Below, piece by piece: positions 1-6,003 of a stretch of DNA of 7,535 bases (within the stretch, counting starts at the first letter, position 1; each line of letters starts with the position of its first letter). The stretch is from an uncultured Acetatifactor sp. (lineage in GTDB: Bacteria > Bacillota > Clostridia > Lachnospirales > Lachnospiraceae). Location of the stretch: contig CAJULV010000095.1 of assembly GCA_910587555.1 (NCBI GenBank), forward strand, positions 1 to 7,535. The letters run 5' to 3'. The notes below the pieces were generated by a model. It saw only the letters and a list, made by a program, of their open reading frames with translations. It was not told the origin of the DNA and made no database searches. A program made the position numbers and the translations under genes.

Positions 1-2
1 AA

Positions 3-203
3 AAGGAATATGACAGAAGAACTTCCGTGGAACGCTCCAACAAGCGCGAGAAAGAGGACTATAAATTAGAAGACGGCAGGCACCGCTCGACGAAGATGTG
101 GTACTGCCGCCTCTACGGCATCATGATGTTACAGCATCTTGATGCCTGGGAAATGCCATCTGCTGAGGCATTTCAAGAATCATTCTTAGGATTCGCCGCC
201 TAA
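3..203 (+). CDS. DDE transposase, C-terminal fragment (IS1182/IS4-like), 5' part outside the window
   Basis: The open frame enters from the left edge and runs 66 residues to TAA at 201-203. It holds a complete Y-(2)-R-(3)-E-(6)-K signature: Tyr3, Arg6, Glu10 and Lys17 of the fragment, within YDRRTSVERSNKREK. In IS4-related transposases the Glu of this motif is the last acidic residue of the DDE catalytic triad. The downstream DYKLEDGRHRS, MWYCRL and QHLDAW stretches resemble what I recall of IS1182-type transposases in Clostridia, so the family call is less certain than the DDE call. The enzyme would cut and rejoin DNA at the ends of its own insertion sequence. It is the only plus-strand gene in the window and converges on the surface-protein operon. 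Whether the N-terminal part is intact cannot be seen. Confidence 0.85.
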   Translation, partial: KEYDRRTSVERSNKREKEDYKLEDGRHRSTKMWYCRLYGIMMLQHLDAWEMPSAEAFQESFLGFAA

Positions 204-364
204 TAATGATATCTTAAGCGATTCCATAAGATTTTTCAAGGCATAGTACCCGCTATGTCCAATGTTTATGTCCATTTTTCTCAAATTTCTTTTCCTGCAC
301 GATATTCAGTTGTCAATTTTCAGTTAGAATCACATTCATTGAGATTCCGAGAAGTTATGATAAC
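204..364. other. Non-coding AT-richer stretch that should contain the right end of the insertion sequence
   Basis: No convincing gene lies here. The base composition is clearly AT-richer than the GC-rich operon to the right. Because the transposase stops at 203, the terminal inverted repeat of the element is expected in this stretch or just beyond. The matching left end is outside the window, so I cannot place the boundary or a target-site duplication. Confidence 0.4.
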
Positions 365-388
365 TGCCGCCTGCCGGAGCAGGCGGCA
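365..388. terminator. Perfect 10-bp GC-rich hairpin between convergent genes
   Basis: TGCCGCCTGC (365-374) and GCAGGCGGCA (379-388) are exact reverse complements around a 4-nt CGGA loop. The hairpin lies between the plus-strand transposase and the end of the minus-strand surface operon. It may stop transcription from either side or protect mRNA 3' ends. There is no real T-run after either arm, so it is not a standard intrinsic terminator. Confidence 0.5.
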
Positions 389-441
389 CACCGCTGTTTC
401 GTCTCACTGCTTCTGTCTCGCTTTACCCGGATTGCTGCTTA

Positions 442-497
442 ACCATCAGCCAGAAGGTTCCTCCGGAAACCCCTGACAGATTCCGGGTTCTGATGGT
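442..497. repeat. Inverted repeat just after the stop codon of the last surface-operon gene
   Basis: ACCATCAG (442-449) pairs exactly with CTGATGGT (490-497). Inside it CCGGAA (463-468) pairs with TTCCGG (481-486). The outer arm begins 2 bp after the minus-strand stop codon at 499, so a transcript of the operon would fold here directly after translation ends. No T-tract follows. It may be a 3' stabilising structure or part of a compound terminator together with the hairpin at 365-388. Confidence 0.4.
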
Positions 498-498
498 A

Positions 499-1056
499 TT
501 ACGGCAGGATCTGTCTTTCATATTCCTCCAGTCCAAAAGTAAAGACCAGGGTGCCGCTATAAGTATCTGCCGCTTCCACTTCTCCGGTTGTCACCGTCCC
601 AGCCGCATACACATACTCCGACGCGGAGATCTCAACATACTCACCCATGTCAAAGAGCGGGGTCGTCCCTCCGGGATACCACCGGATTTTCTCCTGGTTC
701 ACTGTCACAGAAAGGACAGATCCCGTCTTCTCCCCTTTGATAGTTCCCTGATAGTAGTCGCCGTTTGTGCCCTTCGTCAGTTCCTTCATCAGGCTTGTGG
801 GCTCCACCTGCACCATCTGGTTCAGCAGCAGGTCACCTTTCACCCCTACCTGAAAGCTTCCCGAAGCCGTGCCGGTATCCGCCGAGTAGGTCAGTCCCAC
901 CGTTGCCGGAATGGATACGGTGTAGGACGAGGATACCTGGCAGGAGATCCTGCATTCCGCGGTCCCCTCTGTGGTGTACTCCTGTGCCGCCGCAGTCATG
1001 CCGCCCTGCAGCAGTACTGCTGCTGTTAAAAGTGCCGTCAAAATCCTGTTTCTCAT
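499..1056 (-). CDS. Small secreted beta-rich protein, third gene of the surface operon
   Basis: This 185-residue protein is not a family I can name. A signal peptide is clear: MRNR, a hydrophobic stretch (about residues 5-21) and probable cleavage after AAA (residues 22-24). The mature part is rich in Thr, Val, Ser and Gly and looks all-beta. It has a SYTVSIPATVGLT strand motif near residues 43-55 and ends with SGTLVFTFGLEE near 167-178. This layout is familiar from small exported proteins of Lachnospiraceae and loosely recalls WxL or pilin-like beta sandwiches. Cys35 and Cys39 are the only cysteines in the mature chain. There is no sortase motif or C-terminal membrane segment, so it is probably released or held by a partner. 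The start is supported by AAGGAGG at about 1062-1068, 5-6 nt upstream. The C-terminal region of the LRR protein upstream has a similar layout. Confidence 0.75.
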   Translation of the reverse strand: MRNRILTALLTAAVLLQGGMTAAAQEYTTEGTAECRISCQVSSSYTVSIPATVGLTYSADTGTASGSFQVGVKGDLLLNQMVQVEPTSLMKELTKGTNGDYYQGTIKGEKTGSVLSVTVNQEKIRWYPGGTTPLFDMGEYVEISASEYVYAAGTVTTGEVEAADTYSGTLVFTFGLEEYERQILP

Positions 1057-1142
1057 GGAAACCTCCTTTTCTTTCCTGCCTGTTGTTATGAGCCGCCCAT
1101 GCCTGGCAGGCTTATGGCACGGGGCCCTGCAAGAACCGGACC

Positions 1143-1661
1143 TCAGTCCAGAATTGCCAGTGTCACCTGGTTGCTTCCCTGCGTCAGGCTGATGTATCTG
1201 CCGGACGGTTCAGGATAATAGGGTATCTGGAGGAAATCCAGGGTATATTCCCCCGGCTCCAGTGTCTCCCCGGGCACCCAGTCAATGTGCTGGCCGGAGG
1301 GGATCAGGTCCGTCTCAAAGACCAGCTCCCCGGTTCCGGCATCGTAAATCTCATAGCGCAGCAGGAAGTCCAGGTTCTCTTCCCGGTTATCCAACCGCAC
1401 CACTGTCTCCCGCCCGATGGCGGCATCCTCTATTCCGGAGAAGTAGACGCTTCTGCCCGCAAGGGGATTCTCTGCGGATTCTCCGCCCCCATCCTGTGCT
1501 GCTCTGGTATCCACCACCATGCCGCCCAGGCTGCTGCCTGTCTCCCCGCCTCCATGTGTGCGTCCCAAGCAAAAGGCAGTGATAACCGCAAGGATTACCA
1601 CCGCTGTCAGCACTGCCGGAACCACCCTCCTCCACTTTTTCCTGTTATCTTTTTTCCCCAT
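1143..1661 (-). CDS. Membrane-anchored extracellular protein of unknown function, second gene of the surface operon
   Basis: The 172-residue product has a strongly basic N-terminus (MGKKDNRKKWRR), one transmembrane helix at about residues 13-32, a Gly/Ser-rich spacer (about 36-62) and a soluble domain of about 105 residues. The N-in charge pattern and the lack of a signal-peptidase site point to a type II membrane protein with its C-terminus outside. The domain has strand-like segments such as RSVYFSG, ETVVRLDN, LLRYEIYDAGTGELVFETDLIPSGQ and LEPGEYTLDF. It resembles small Ig-like or fibronectin-like beta sandwiches often seen in hypothetical proteins of Clostridia. AGGAG at 1666-1670 serves the ATG at 1661. 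It sits 105 bp after the LRR gene and 86 bp before the small secreted gene, on the same strand. A role as the membrane anchor for its secreted neighbours is inference. Confidence 0.7.
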   Translation of the reverse strand: MGKKDNRKKWRRVVPAVLTAVVILAVITAFCLGRTHGGGETGSSLGGMVVDTRAAQDGGGESAENPLAGRSVYFSGIEDAAIGRETVVRLDNREENLDFLLRYEIYDAGTGELVFETDLIPSGQHIDWVPGETLEPGEYTLDFLQIPYYPEPSGRYISLTQGSNQVTLAILD

Positions 1662-1766
1662 TTGTCTCCTTTCCGCCAGGGCTCTTCCCGGCTTCTAAAA
1701 CATGCTCCTGTCATCTTTCCTTCTCCCGAAGCCACACTGTCCATACTCCATACATCCACCATAGCT

Positions 1767-3653
1767 TCATTCCCCGCAGGTGAAAGTCAGCCGTACTGTC
1801 CCCTCCCAGTCCCCGGCAAGCCGTTCGCCTGCCAGCCACAGACTGGTGCTGTAACCACCGTATATGCTGTCATCCCCCGGCCCATCCTCCAGCCATATCT
1901 CCAAAGGCAGAATCTTTCCGGACAGCTTATCCTGCATGGCAGAACTGCCTTCATCAAGATACAGGGAAAAGTCACCCACTGGGCGCAGATACTCCACCTT
2001 AACCGGTATCACCCCGATTACCCTGTTGTTCTCCACATCTTCCGTCAGCCTGACCTCCGCCGGAACCGTTATGATAAAACCTGCCGTAACCTCATAGTGG
2101 TACAGATCATACAGTCTGATAAAGCTTCCTGTAATCATGTTCAGGTCACTGTTCCCCTCATCCACAAGCCTTTTCGCTGCTGAAAGCTCCCCCTGCAGTT
2201 CCTTCCACTCTGCAGCCGGGTATCCCGTCTGGGACAGGAGCCCATCCGCAATGTCCTTCTCCACCATGCCCGCCAGCTCCTTCAGTGCATTCAGCCTTAC
2301 CACAAATGTCACTTCCCTGCGCACGGCGGCCCAGTCATATTCATACTGGTATACATTCCCGATTTCCACCGTGGTGGGCGTGATGGTCTGAACCGATGCC
2401 ATAAAAGCCCTGAATGCTATGCTGCGGGTATTGTCCCCCAGCACAATGTAGTCCGGAATAGTGCTCGTGTCATAGGCTTTCTTGGCAAAGGCATCCGCCC
2501 CAATCACAGTGACGCTGTTGGCAATTTCTATGCGGGATGCCTTTGTATTGGCAAATACCTTATCGTGGAGCTCCGTGACACCCTCCGTGAAATGAATGGT
2601 ATAACCGTCAGATATATTCGCAGGGCTGCTTGTTGGGCCCGTCACCTGCGACACGCTTGCGGCTCCCGTCTTCCCCGGTGTGATATAAATATCCTTCAGG
2701 TTCTTCATGTCATAAAAAGGTATGTTCAATCCGTTGTAATCCAGGTCCCCCGGGATGGTCAGGGATTCGGCTCCCTCACAGTGCTGGAAGCAGTAGTGGG
2801 AAAGGCTGTCAACCGTGTCCGGAATCACTACTGATTTCAGGGAGGTGCAGTATTCAAAGGCGTTCTCCCCTATGGTCTTCACGCTGGCGGGCAGCGTGTA
2901 CTCCTGCAGCTTTGAGAACCTGGCAAAGGCTTCGCTCCCCACGTTGGTGATCCCCTCTCCCACCGTCACGCTGACAATCTTGTTCCGGTAAGCTTTATAT
3001 GGCTGGTAATCATAATGTCCCAGACCGGCCATCTCCCCGGTTCCGGTGAGTTCCAGACGGTAGGTGTCATTACCCAGGCCGTAAAGAGCGGCAATCACGT
3101 TGTCGTCAAAGACTGCATAGGTATCAAAACTGTTTCCGTACTTTCCGCTGCTGTTGCCCATATTCCACTGCATCAGCCGGTCATCCGGGTAAACGGTCAG
3201 GTCATAGGGGCTGATGCCTTCCTCCCCTGGCTCATCTTCCGGCCCTCCGGTATCTCCACCGGCTCCCGCATCCGCGTCCGCATTTATGTCTTCCGGTCCG
3301 CCCCCGCTGCTGTCTGTCCCCGCAGGGTCTTCTGTATCTGCCGCCCCGTCCCCTCCGGATACGGTGCCGCCTTCTTCCCCACTTCCTCCTTCACCGGCTT
3401 CCCCTGGCTCCATATCTCCTGCGCCTGTTCCGGCGGCACTGCCTGCCGCATCACCGCTGTCGTCCGTCCCGGCGGCATCGCTCCCGCAGTCAGCTGCATC
3501 CCCTCCTGATACAGTGCCATTTTCCACGGAATGTTCCGTTACCGGCTCGTATCCGGACACCGTGTCTTCCGCCTGTACGGGGCACAGGCCTGATACTGCG
3601 ATACAGATGCCCAGCAGCACCATGGCTGCACTTCTCTTCAAAACGTTTCCCAT
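1767..3653 (-). CDS. Secreted BspA-type leucine-rich-repeat protein with C-terminal beta domain, first gene of the surface operon
   Basis: The 628-residue protein begins with a signal peptide, probably cleaved after VQA (26-28). Residues about 43-147 are a low-complexity Gly/Asp/Glu/Ser linker with no aromatic or basic residues. It includes two copies of a GTVSGGD-AAD...AGTD-SG unit. Residues about 222-425 hold BspA/LRR_5-like repeats, for example AFARFSKLQEYTLPASVKTIGENAFEYCTSLKSVVIP split over successive units, interrupted near 330-350. A helical segment (about 453-520, with EWKELQGELSAAKRLVDEG) resembles FIVAR-type bundles. The last 105 residues form a beta-rich domain (FIITVPAEVRLTED ... 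WEGTVRLTF). There is no sortase motif, so attachment may need a partner. BspA-type LRRs are known from surface adhesins; the ligand here is unknown. The start is supported by AAAGGAGC, with the core at 3663-3667, 9 nt upstream. Confidence 0.85.
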   Translation of the reverse strand: MGNVLKRSAAMVLLGICIAVSGLCPVQAEDTVSGYEPVTEHSVENGTVSGGDAADCGSDAAGTDDSGDAAGSAAGTGAGDMEPGEAGEGGSGEEGGTVSGGDGAADTEDPAGTDSSGGGPEDINADADAGAGGDTGGPEDEPGEEGISPYDLTVYPDDRLMQWNMGNSSGKYGNSFDTYAVFDDNVIAALYGLGNDTYRLELTGTGEMAGLGHYDYQPYKAYRNKIVSVTVGEGITNVGSEAFARFSKLQEYTLPASVKTIGENAFEYCTSLKSVVIPDTVDSLSHYCFQHCEGAESLTIPGDLDYNGLNIPFYDMKNLKDIYITPGKTGAASVSQVTGPTSSPANISDGYTIHFTEGVTELHDKVFANTKASRIEIANSVTVIGADAFAKKAYDTSTIPDYIVLGDNTRSIAFRAFMASVQTITPTTVEIGNVYQYEYDWAAVRREVTFVVRLNALKELAGMVEKDIADGLLSQTGYPAAEWKELQGELSAAKRLVDEGNSDLNMITGSFIRLYDLYHYEVTAGFIITVPAEVRLTEDVENNRVIGVIPVKVEYLRPVGDFSLYLDEGSSAMQDKLSGKILPLEIWLEDGPGDDSIYGGYSTSLWLAGERLAGDWEGTVRLTFTCGE

Positions 3654-3880
3654 GTCTGTCTGCTCCTTTCCACGTTTTTTACCCGCCTCCCCCTGTCGTT
3701 TTTCTTTTGTCTCCCTACCACCCCCTTTCCCTGGACATCCAGCCGCCGGAAGCTTATCCGGTCCATTCCCCTGGGTGCTGCCGTGTGTCTGTCATAAGGG
3801 CATACCGGCGGAAGAAAAATCTGCTTCCCACTCCTGTACTTCCATCGCCGCCCTGCCTGGTCTGCGCTGTCCCCGGCACC
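3654..3880 (-). promoter_or_regulatory. 227-bp leader between repA and the surface operon
   Basis: No convincing gene is present. On the minus strand the last 90 bases before the LRR gene are very purine-rich, with G-runs, and lead into its ribosome binding site. Three tiny open frames (17, 13 and 42 codons) exist, but none has a good ribosome binding site. I see no clear -35/-10 pair and no T-tailed hairpin after repA, so it is open whether the surface operon has its own promoter here or is read through from repA. Confidence 0.35.
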
Positions 3881-4942
3881 CTATCCCCCGCCAAAACCGC
3901 GGGCCATGTCATGGCTGACAAGGCTTGCGTAATACTGGCTGATGGTCACCGGTGCATTGAAGAGTGCGGAAAGGGTATAGGCACGGATATTCCCCACCAG
4001 GGTGGTATTCCTATCCAGGCAGCCCATCACATATTCGATGTGTGAACTGTCCAGTTTCAGGAAGCGGCTCTTTACCACCTCCGTACACATGTCTTCCTGG
4101 TTGATGCGGGTGGTCTTCCGTGTGCTGCAGCAGATTTCCGCCATGAGCTCCACGAAGCCGTCCAGCCGTTCCCTGTCATGGGGATACCGTTCCAGAAGGA
4201 CGCCGTAGCTGATGTTCTCCCTAATCAGCTCACAGTAATTGCTATACCATTCTGCCTGTCCTGTCCCATCCATCCCTTTCTGCCCGACTGCTAGTGCCCT
4301 CCTGTATGGCTGTATCCGGGGATTGATGGATGGATCAGTCTCACTCATCTCAGTTTTATTCAGGTCAGTATTATTTGTTTGTGATTTTCGCAATTCCTGA
4401 CCTGTGATTTTCACATTTCCTGATTTGTGATTTTCACAATTCTGGATCTGTGATTCCATAATCCCCGGCTGTCCGGGCATATCAGGCGGCATACCTGTTT
4501 TCCCTGGTACCAGTTCCCTTCCTGATAAGGCAGGTCCCGCTGGCGGATCCGGCCATGCGCCCTGTCCTGGCGCATGCGGCTTCCGGATGAAGTTCTTCAC
4601 ATAGATCACGTTGGGCTTCCCCAGGCCCCGCCTTTTCCGTTCAATCAGCCCCACCCCTTTTACGCAGTCCAGTTCACACAGCAGCTTATTTGCTTTCTGC
4701 TCCGCGCACACAAGCGTCTCCATCACATCGGCAATGGTAAATATGATGTACACCCTGCCGTCCCCGTCCATCCACCCGTTTTTGACGGAGAGCGACATCC
4801 GGTCCAGCAGAAGCCCATAGAGCACCTTTGCCTCCACGGATACCCCCCGGAAACGGCTGTCGGTAAACAGCACTTTGGGGATACGGTAGAAGCTGTACTG
4901 TTCCGCCTCGTTGCCATAGTAATAATCCAGTTCAAGCGGCAT
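3881..4942 (-). CDS. repA: Replication initiator, RepA_N family with C-terminal DUF6017-like domain
   Basis: This is the initiator expected to bind the origin and start theta replication of the element. The 353-residue protein opens with a typical RepA_N block (residues 1-118): YYYGNEAEQYSFYRIPKVLF, then KVLYGLLLDRMSLSVKNGW, VYIIFT, and GLGKPNVIYVKNF. A Pro/Gly/Asn-rich linker spans about 120-232. A C-terminal DUF6017-like domain follows at about 234-347, with ELIRENISYGVLLERYP, EVVKSRFLKLDSSHIEYV and NAPVTISQYYASLVSHDM. I chose the ATG at 4942 because AAGGAGGA (4949-4956) lies 6-7 nt upstream and family members start at this point. An upstream TTG at 4999 lies inside a hairpin and has no ribosome binding site. 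The linker region also contains DNA iterons. A terminator and leader hairpin separate the gene from parB. Such initiators occur on plasmids and on some integrative elements. Confidence 0.93.
   Translation of the reverse strand: MPLELDYYYGNEAEQYSFYRIPKVLFTDSRFRGVSVEAKVLYGLLLDRMSLSVKNGWMDGDGRVYIIFTIADVMETLVCAEQKANKLLCELDCVKGVGLIERKRRGLGKPNVIYVKNFIRKPHAPGQGAWPDPPAGPALSGRELVPGKTGMPPDMPGQPGIMESQIQNCENHKSGNVKITGQELRKSQTNNTDLNKTEMSETDPSINPRIQPYRRALAVGQKGMDGTGQAEWYSNYCELIRENISYGVLLERYPHDRERLDGFVELMAEICCSTRKTTRINQEDMCTEVVKSRFLKLDSSHIEYVMGCLDRNTTLVGNIRAYTLSALFNAPVTISQYYASLVSHDMARGFGGG
4380..4471. repeat. oriV: 23-bp iteron array inside repA, probable replication origin
   Basis: On the plus strand, copies begin at 4380, 4403 and 4426, with a degenerate fourth at 4449, so the period is exactly 23 bp. 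The shared start is TGTGATTTTCrCAATTCCTG followed by three variable bases. Copies 2 and 3 contain a perfect inverted repeat, TGTGA-TTT-TCACA, and copy 1 has it with one change. Twenty-three is not a multiple of three, so the repeat is conserved as DNA, not as protein. An AT-rich stretch (about 4353-4380) flanks it. RepA_N plasmids are known to carry their origin as repeats in the middle of the initiator gene, and this array matches that position. Confidence 0.75.
4547..4588. repeat. Extended inverted repeat in the repA linker region
   Basis: CATGCGCC (4554-4561) pairs exactly with GGCGCATG (4569-4576) across a 7-nt loop. Outside this, ATCCGG (4547-4552) pairs with CCGGAT (4583-4588) after a 1/6-nt internal bulge. 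It lies about 80 bp from the iteron array, on the repA N-terminal side. It could be part of the origin or a pause in the mRNA, or simply a coding coincidence in a GC-rich linker. Confidence 0.4.
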
Positions 4943-4948
4943 ATGGCT

Positions 4949-4956
4949 TCCTCCTT
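4949..4956 (-). promoter_or_regulatory. Ribosome binding site fixing the repA start
   Basis: On the minus strand AAGGAGGA ends 6 nt before the ATG at 4942-4940. It decides for this start over the in-frame TTG 57 nt upstream. It lies only 7 nt after the leader hairpin at 4964-4998, so folding of that hairpin could affect access by ribosomes. Confidence 0.8.
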
Positions 4957-4963
4957 CCTTTCC

Positions 4964-4998
4964 TGTGCAGACGGCTGTGTGCTGCAGCCGCCTGCACA
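4964..4998 (-). promoter_or_regulatory. Strong leader hairpin just upstream of repA
   Basis: The arms 4964-4977 and 4985-4998 are 14 bp each and reverse-complementary except for one position, which becomes a G-U pair in the repA mRNA. The loop is 7 nt (CAGCACA in the mRNA). No T-run follows, so it is not a terminator. Its place directly before the ribosome binding site suggests control of RepA translation or a target for an antisense RNA. That role is inferred. Confidence 0.55.
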
Positions 4999-5010
4999 AA
5001 TCCGTCAGAA

Positions 5011-5067
5011 CGCAAAAAAGCCGCCCGGCGACCTGTTTAAGTCAAGTCGCCGGACGGCTTTTTTGCG
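5011..5067. terminator. Bidirectional rho-independent terminator between parB and repA
   Basis: The arms 5011-5032 and 5046-5067 are 22 bp each with one mismatch, around a 13-nt loop. The GC core (GCCG-CCGGCGAC type) is flanked by six A on the left and six T on the right, so a T-tract follows the stem on both strands. On the minus strand it ends the DUF5348-parA-parB transcript, 19 bp after the parB stop. On the plus strand it would end any RNA made antisense to the repA start. Confidence 0.92.
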
Positions 5068-5085
5068 GCACTGTCCGTAGCATAT

Positions 5086-6003
5086 TTATTCTGTTACATC
5101 CTTATTGTCCTTTTTCCACATCTCCAGAAGAGAGAAAATGACCTCCTCCATCTGCGCCTGAGTATATGACCGGGGAAAATACTGTTTCAGTTTTTCCTTT
5201 TTCAGTGTCACCTGTACAGGCGCCGCCCGTTCCTCTGTAAGGATTGCATCCATTACATCCCGGTTCAGCTTTCCCTCCTGGCTGTATTTTTTCAGCCGTC
5301 TTGCCTGTTCCAGGGACGGCACAACAGATAATTCCCCCATAAAACTCAGAAGCTCCCTCTGTTCCTCACTCGCCAGATATGACAGTTCCACTGCAGTATT
5401 GAATGGGATTTTTCTGTCATCCACCATCTGGAGAAGGTCTCCCAGAAGTTCCGTCAGGCGAATAAAACGGTGGATGTTGCGGGCGCTGTCATTGGAGTTT
5501 TCACTCAGAATGTCAACACTGTAATTCTCGCCAACTTGGCGAGAATTATTTTTCCCCGGTCTCCCCGCCTTCCGTCTGATTGCCTCCAGCTTCATCTTGT
5601 AAGCCCATGCTTTCTCACTGGGAAGCAGGTTCTCCCTCTGCAGGTTGCTGTCAACCATGAACAGCGTTGATTCATCATCATCCAGTTCACGGATAATCAC
5701 CGGCATCATGGTTTCCCCCGCCAGCTCCAGGGCATGCCTGCGCCGGTGCCCTGCAAGCAGTTCATAGCCGCCCTCTGCGCGGGGACGGGCAATTCCGGGG
5801 ACAAGCACTCCATGGAGCCTGATGCTCTCCACCATTTCCTCCATGGCTTCATCGTCTAGCACCTTGAAGGGGTGCCCCTTAAAGGGGAAAAGCTCCCCCA
5901 GGGCAATCTCCTGCACCTTTTCCCCTGTCGTCCCGGCGACATCACCCACGGAAAACAGATCGTCATAAGAAGTCATCTGGATATTCCTTGCACTGCTCTT
6001 CAT
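5086..6003 (-). CDS. parB: ParB/Spo0J-family partition protein
   Basis: ParB binds a centromere-like parS site, spreads as a CTP-dependent clamp and works with ParA to segregate the element. The 305-residue protein has an N-terminal region with MTSYDDLF (10-17) and a ParB/sulfiredoxin-like domain (about 30-125). That domain includes the arginine-rich AGHRRRHA box (84-91, the GERRxRA-type nucleotide site) and DSNLQRENLLPSEKA (118-132). A helix-turn-helix region follows at about 160-210 (ARNIHRFIRLTELL, KIPFNTAVELSYL). The C-terminus (about 265-300) is charged and helical, probably for dimerisation. The start overlaps the parA stop as ATGA, and a GGAGG lies 10 nt upstream inside parA, which indicates translational coupling. 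The gene also carries a 25-bp palindrome at 5523-5547. The terminator at 5011-5067 follows. Confidence 0.95.
   Translation of the reverse strand: MKSSARNIQMTSYDDLFSVGDVAGTTGEKVQEIALGELFPFKGHPFKVLDDEAMEEMVESIRLHGVLVPGIARPRAEGGYELLAGHRRRHALELAGETMMPVIIRELDDDESTLFMVDSNLQRENLLPSEKAWAYKMKLEAIRRKAGRPGKNNSRQVGENYSVDILSENSNDSARNIHRFIRLTELLGDLLQMVDDRKIPFNTAVELSYLASEEQRELLSFMGELSVVPSLEQARRLKKYSQEGKLNRDVMDAILTEERAAPVQVTLKKEKLKQYFPRSYTQAQMEEVIFSLLEMWKKDNKDVTE
5523..5547. repeat. 25-bp near-perfect palindrome inside parB, candidate parS or operator
   Basis: AATTCTCGCCAA (5523-5534) and TTGGCGAGAATT (5536-5547) are exact reverse complements around one central base. It encodes NSRQVGEN in the linker before the helix-turn-helix. 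It is far longer than expected by chance in a window of this size and has the symmetry of a dimer-binding site. It does not match the chromosomal parS consensus TGTTTCACGTGAAACA. The assignment as a ParB site is inference from location and symmetry. Confidence 0.5.

Noticed and set aside
493..1029. 178-codon open frame on the plus strand
   Set aside because: It is antisense to the small secreted protein, which has a clear signal peptide and ribosome binding site.
1287..2183. 298-codon open frame on the plus strand
   Set aside because: It lies antisense to the membrane-anchored and LRR genes, has no ribosome binding site, and its product is a Pro/Cys/His/Gln-rich chain with no recognisable domain. 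It is a by-product of GC-rich coding on the other strand.
3576..3590. Lipoprotein signal at Cys24 of the LRR protein
   Set aside because: The residues before Cys24 are SGL, which breaks the lipobox (small residue needed at -1). Cleavage after VQA fits better.
3657..3832. Small peptides of 17, 13 and 42 codons in the repA to LRR-gene gap, minus strand
   Set aside because: None has a ribosome binding site at proper distance, and none resembles a known peptide.
3214..3918. 234-codon Pro/Ser-rich open frame on the plus strand
   Set aside because: It is the antisense reading of the Gly/Asp/Glu linker and signal peptide of the LRR protein. The low complexity explains the long open frame.
4380..4438. 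TGTGA...TCACA read as CRP/FNR sites
   Set aside because: The half sites are 3 bp apart instead of 6, they recur every 23 bp, and they lie inside a gene. Iterons explain them better.
4943..4999. Longer repA starting at TTG 4999
   Set aside because: The extra 19 residues would be encoded by the leader hairpin, TTG has no ribosome binding site, and a strong one serves the ATG at 4942.
5875..5887. CCCCTT-A-AAGGGG palindrome in parB
   Set aside because: The arms are only 6 bp, which is expected by chance in a window of this length.
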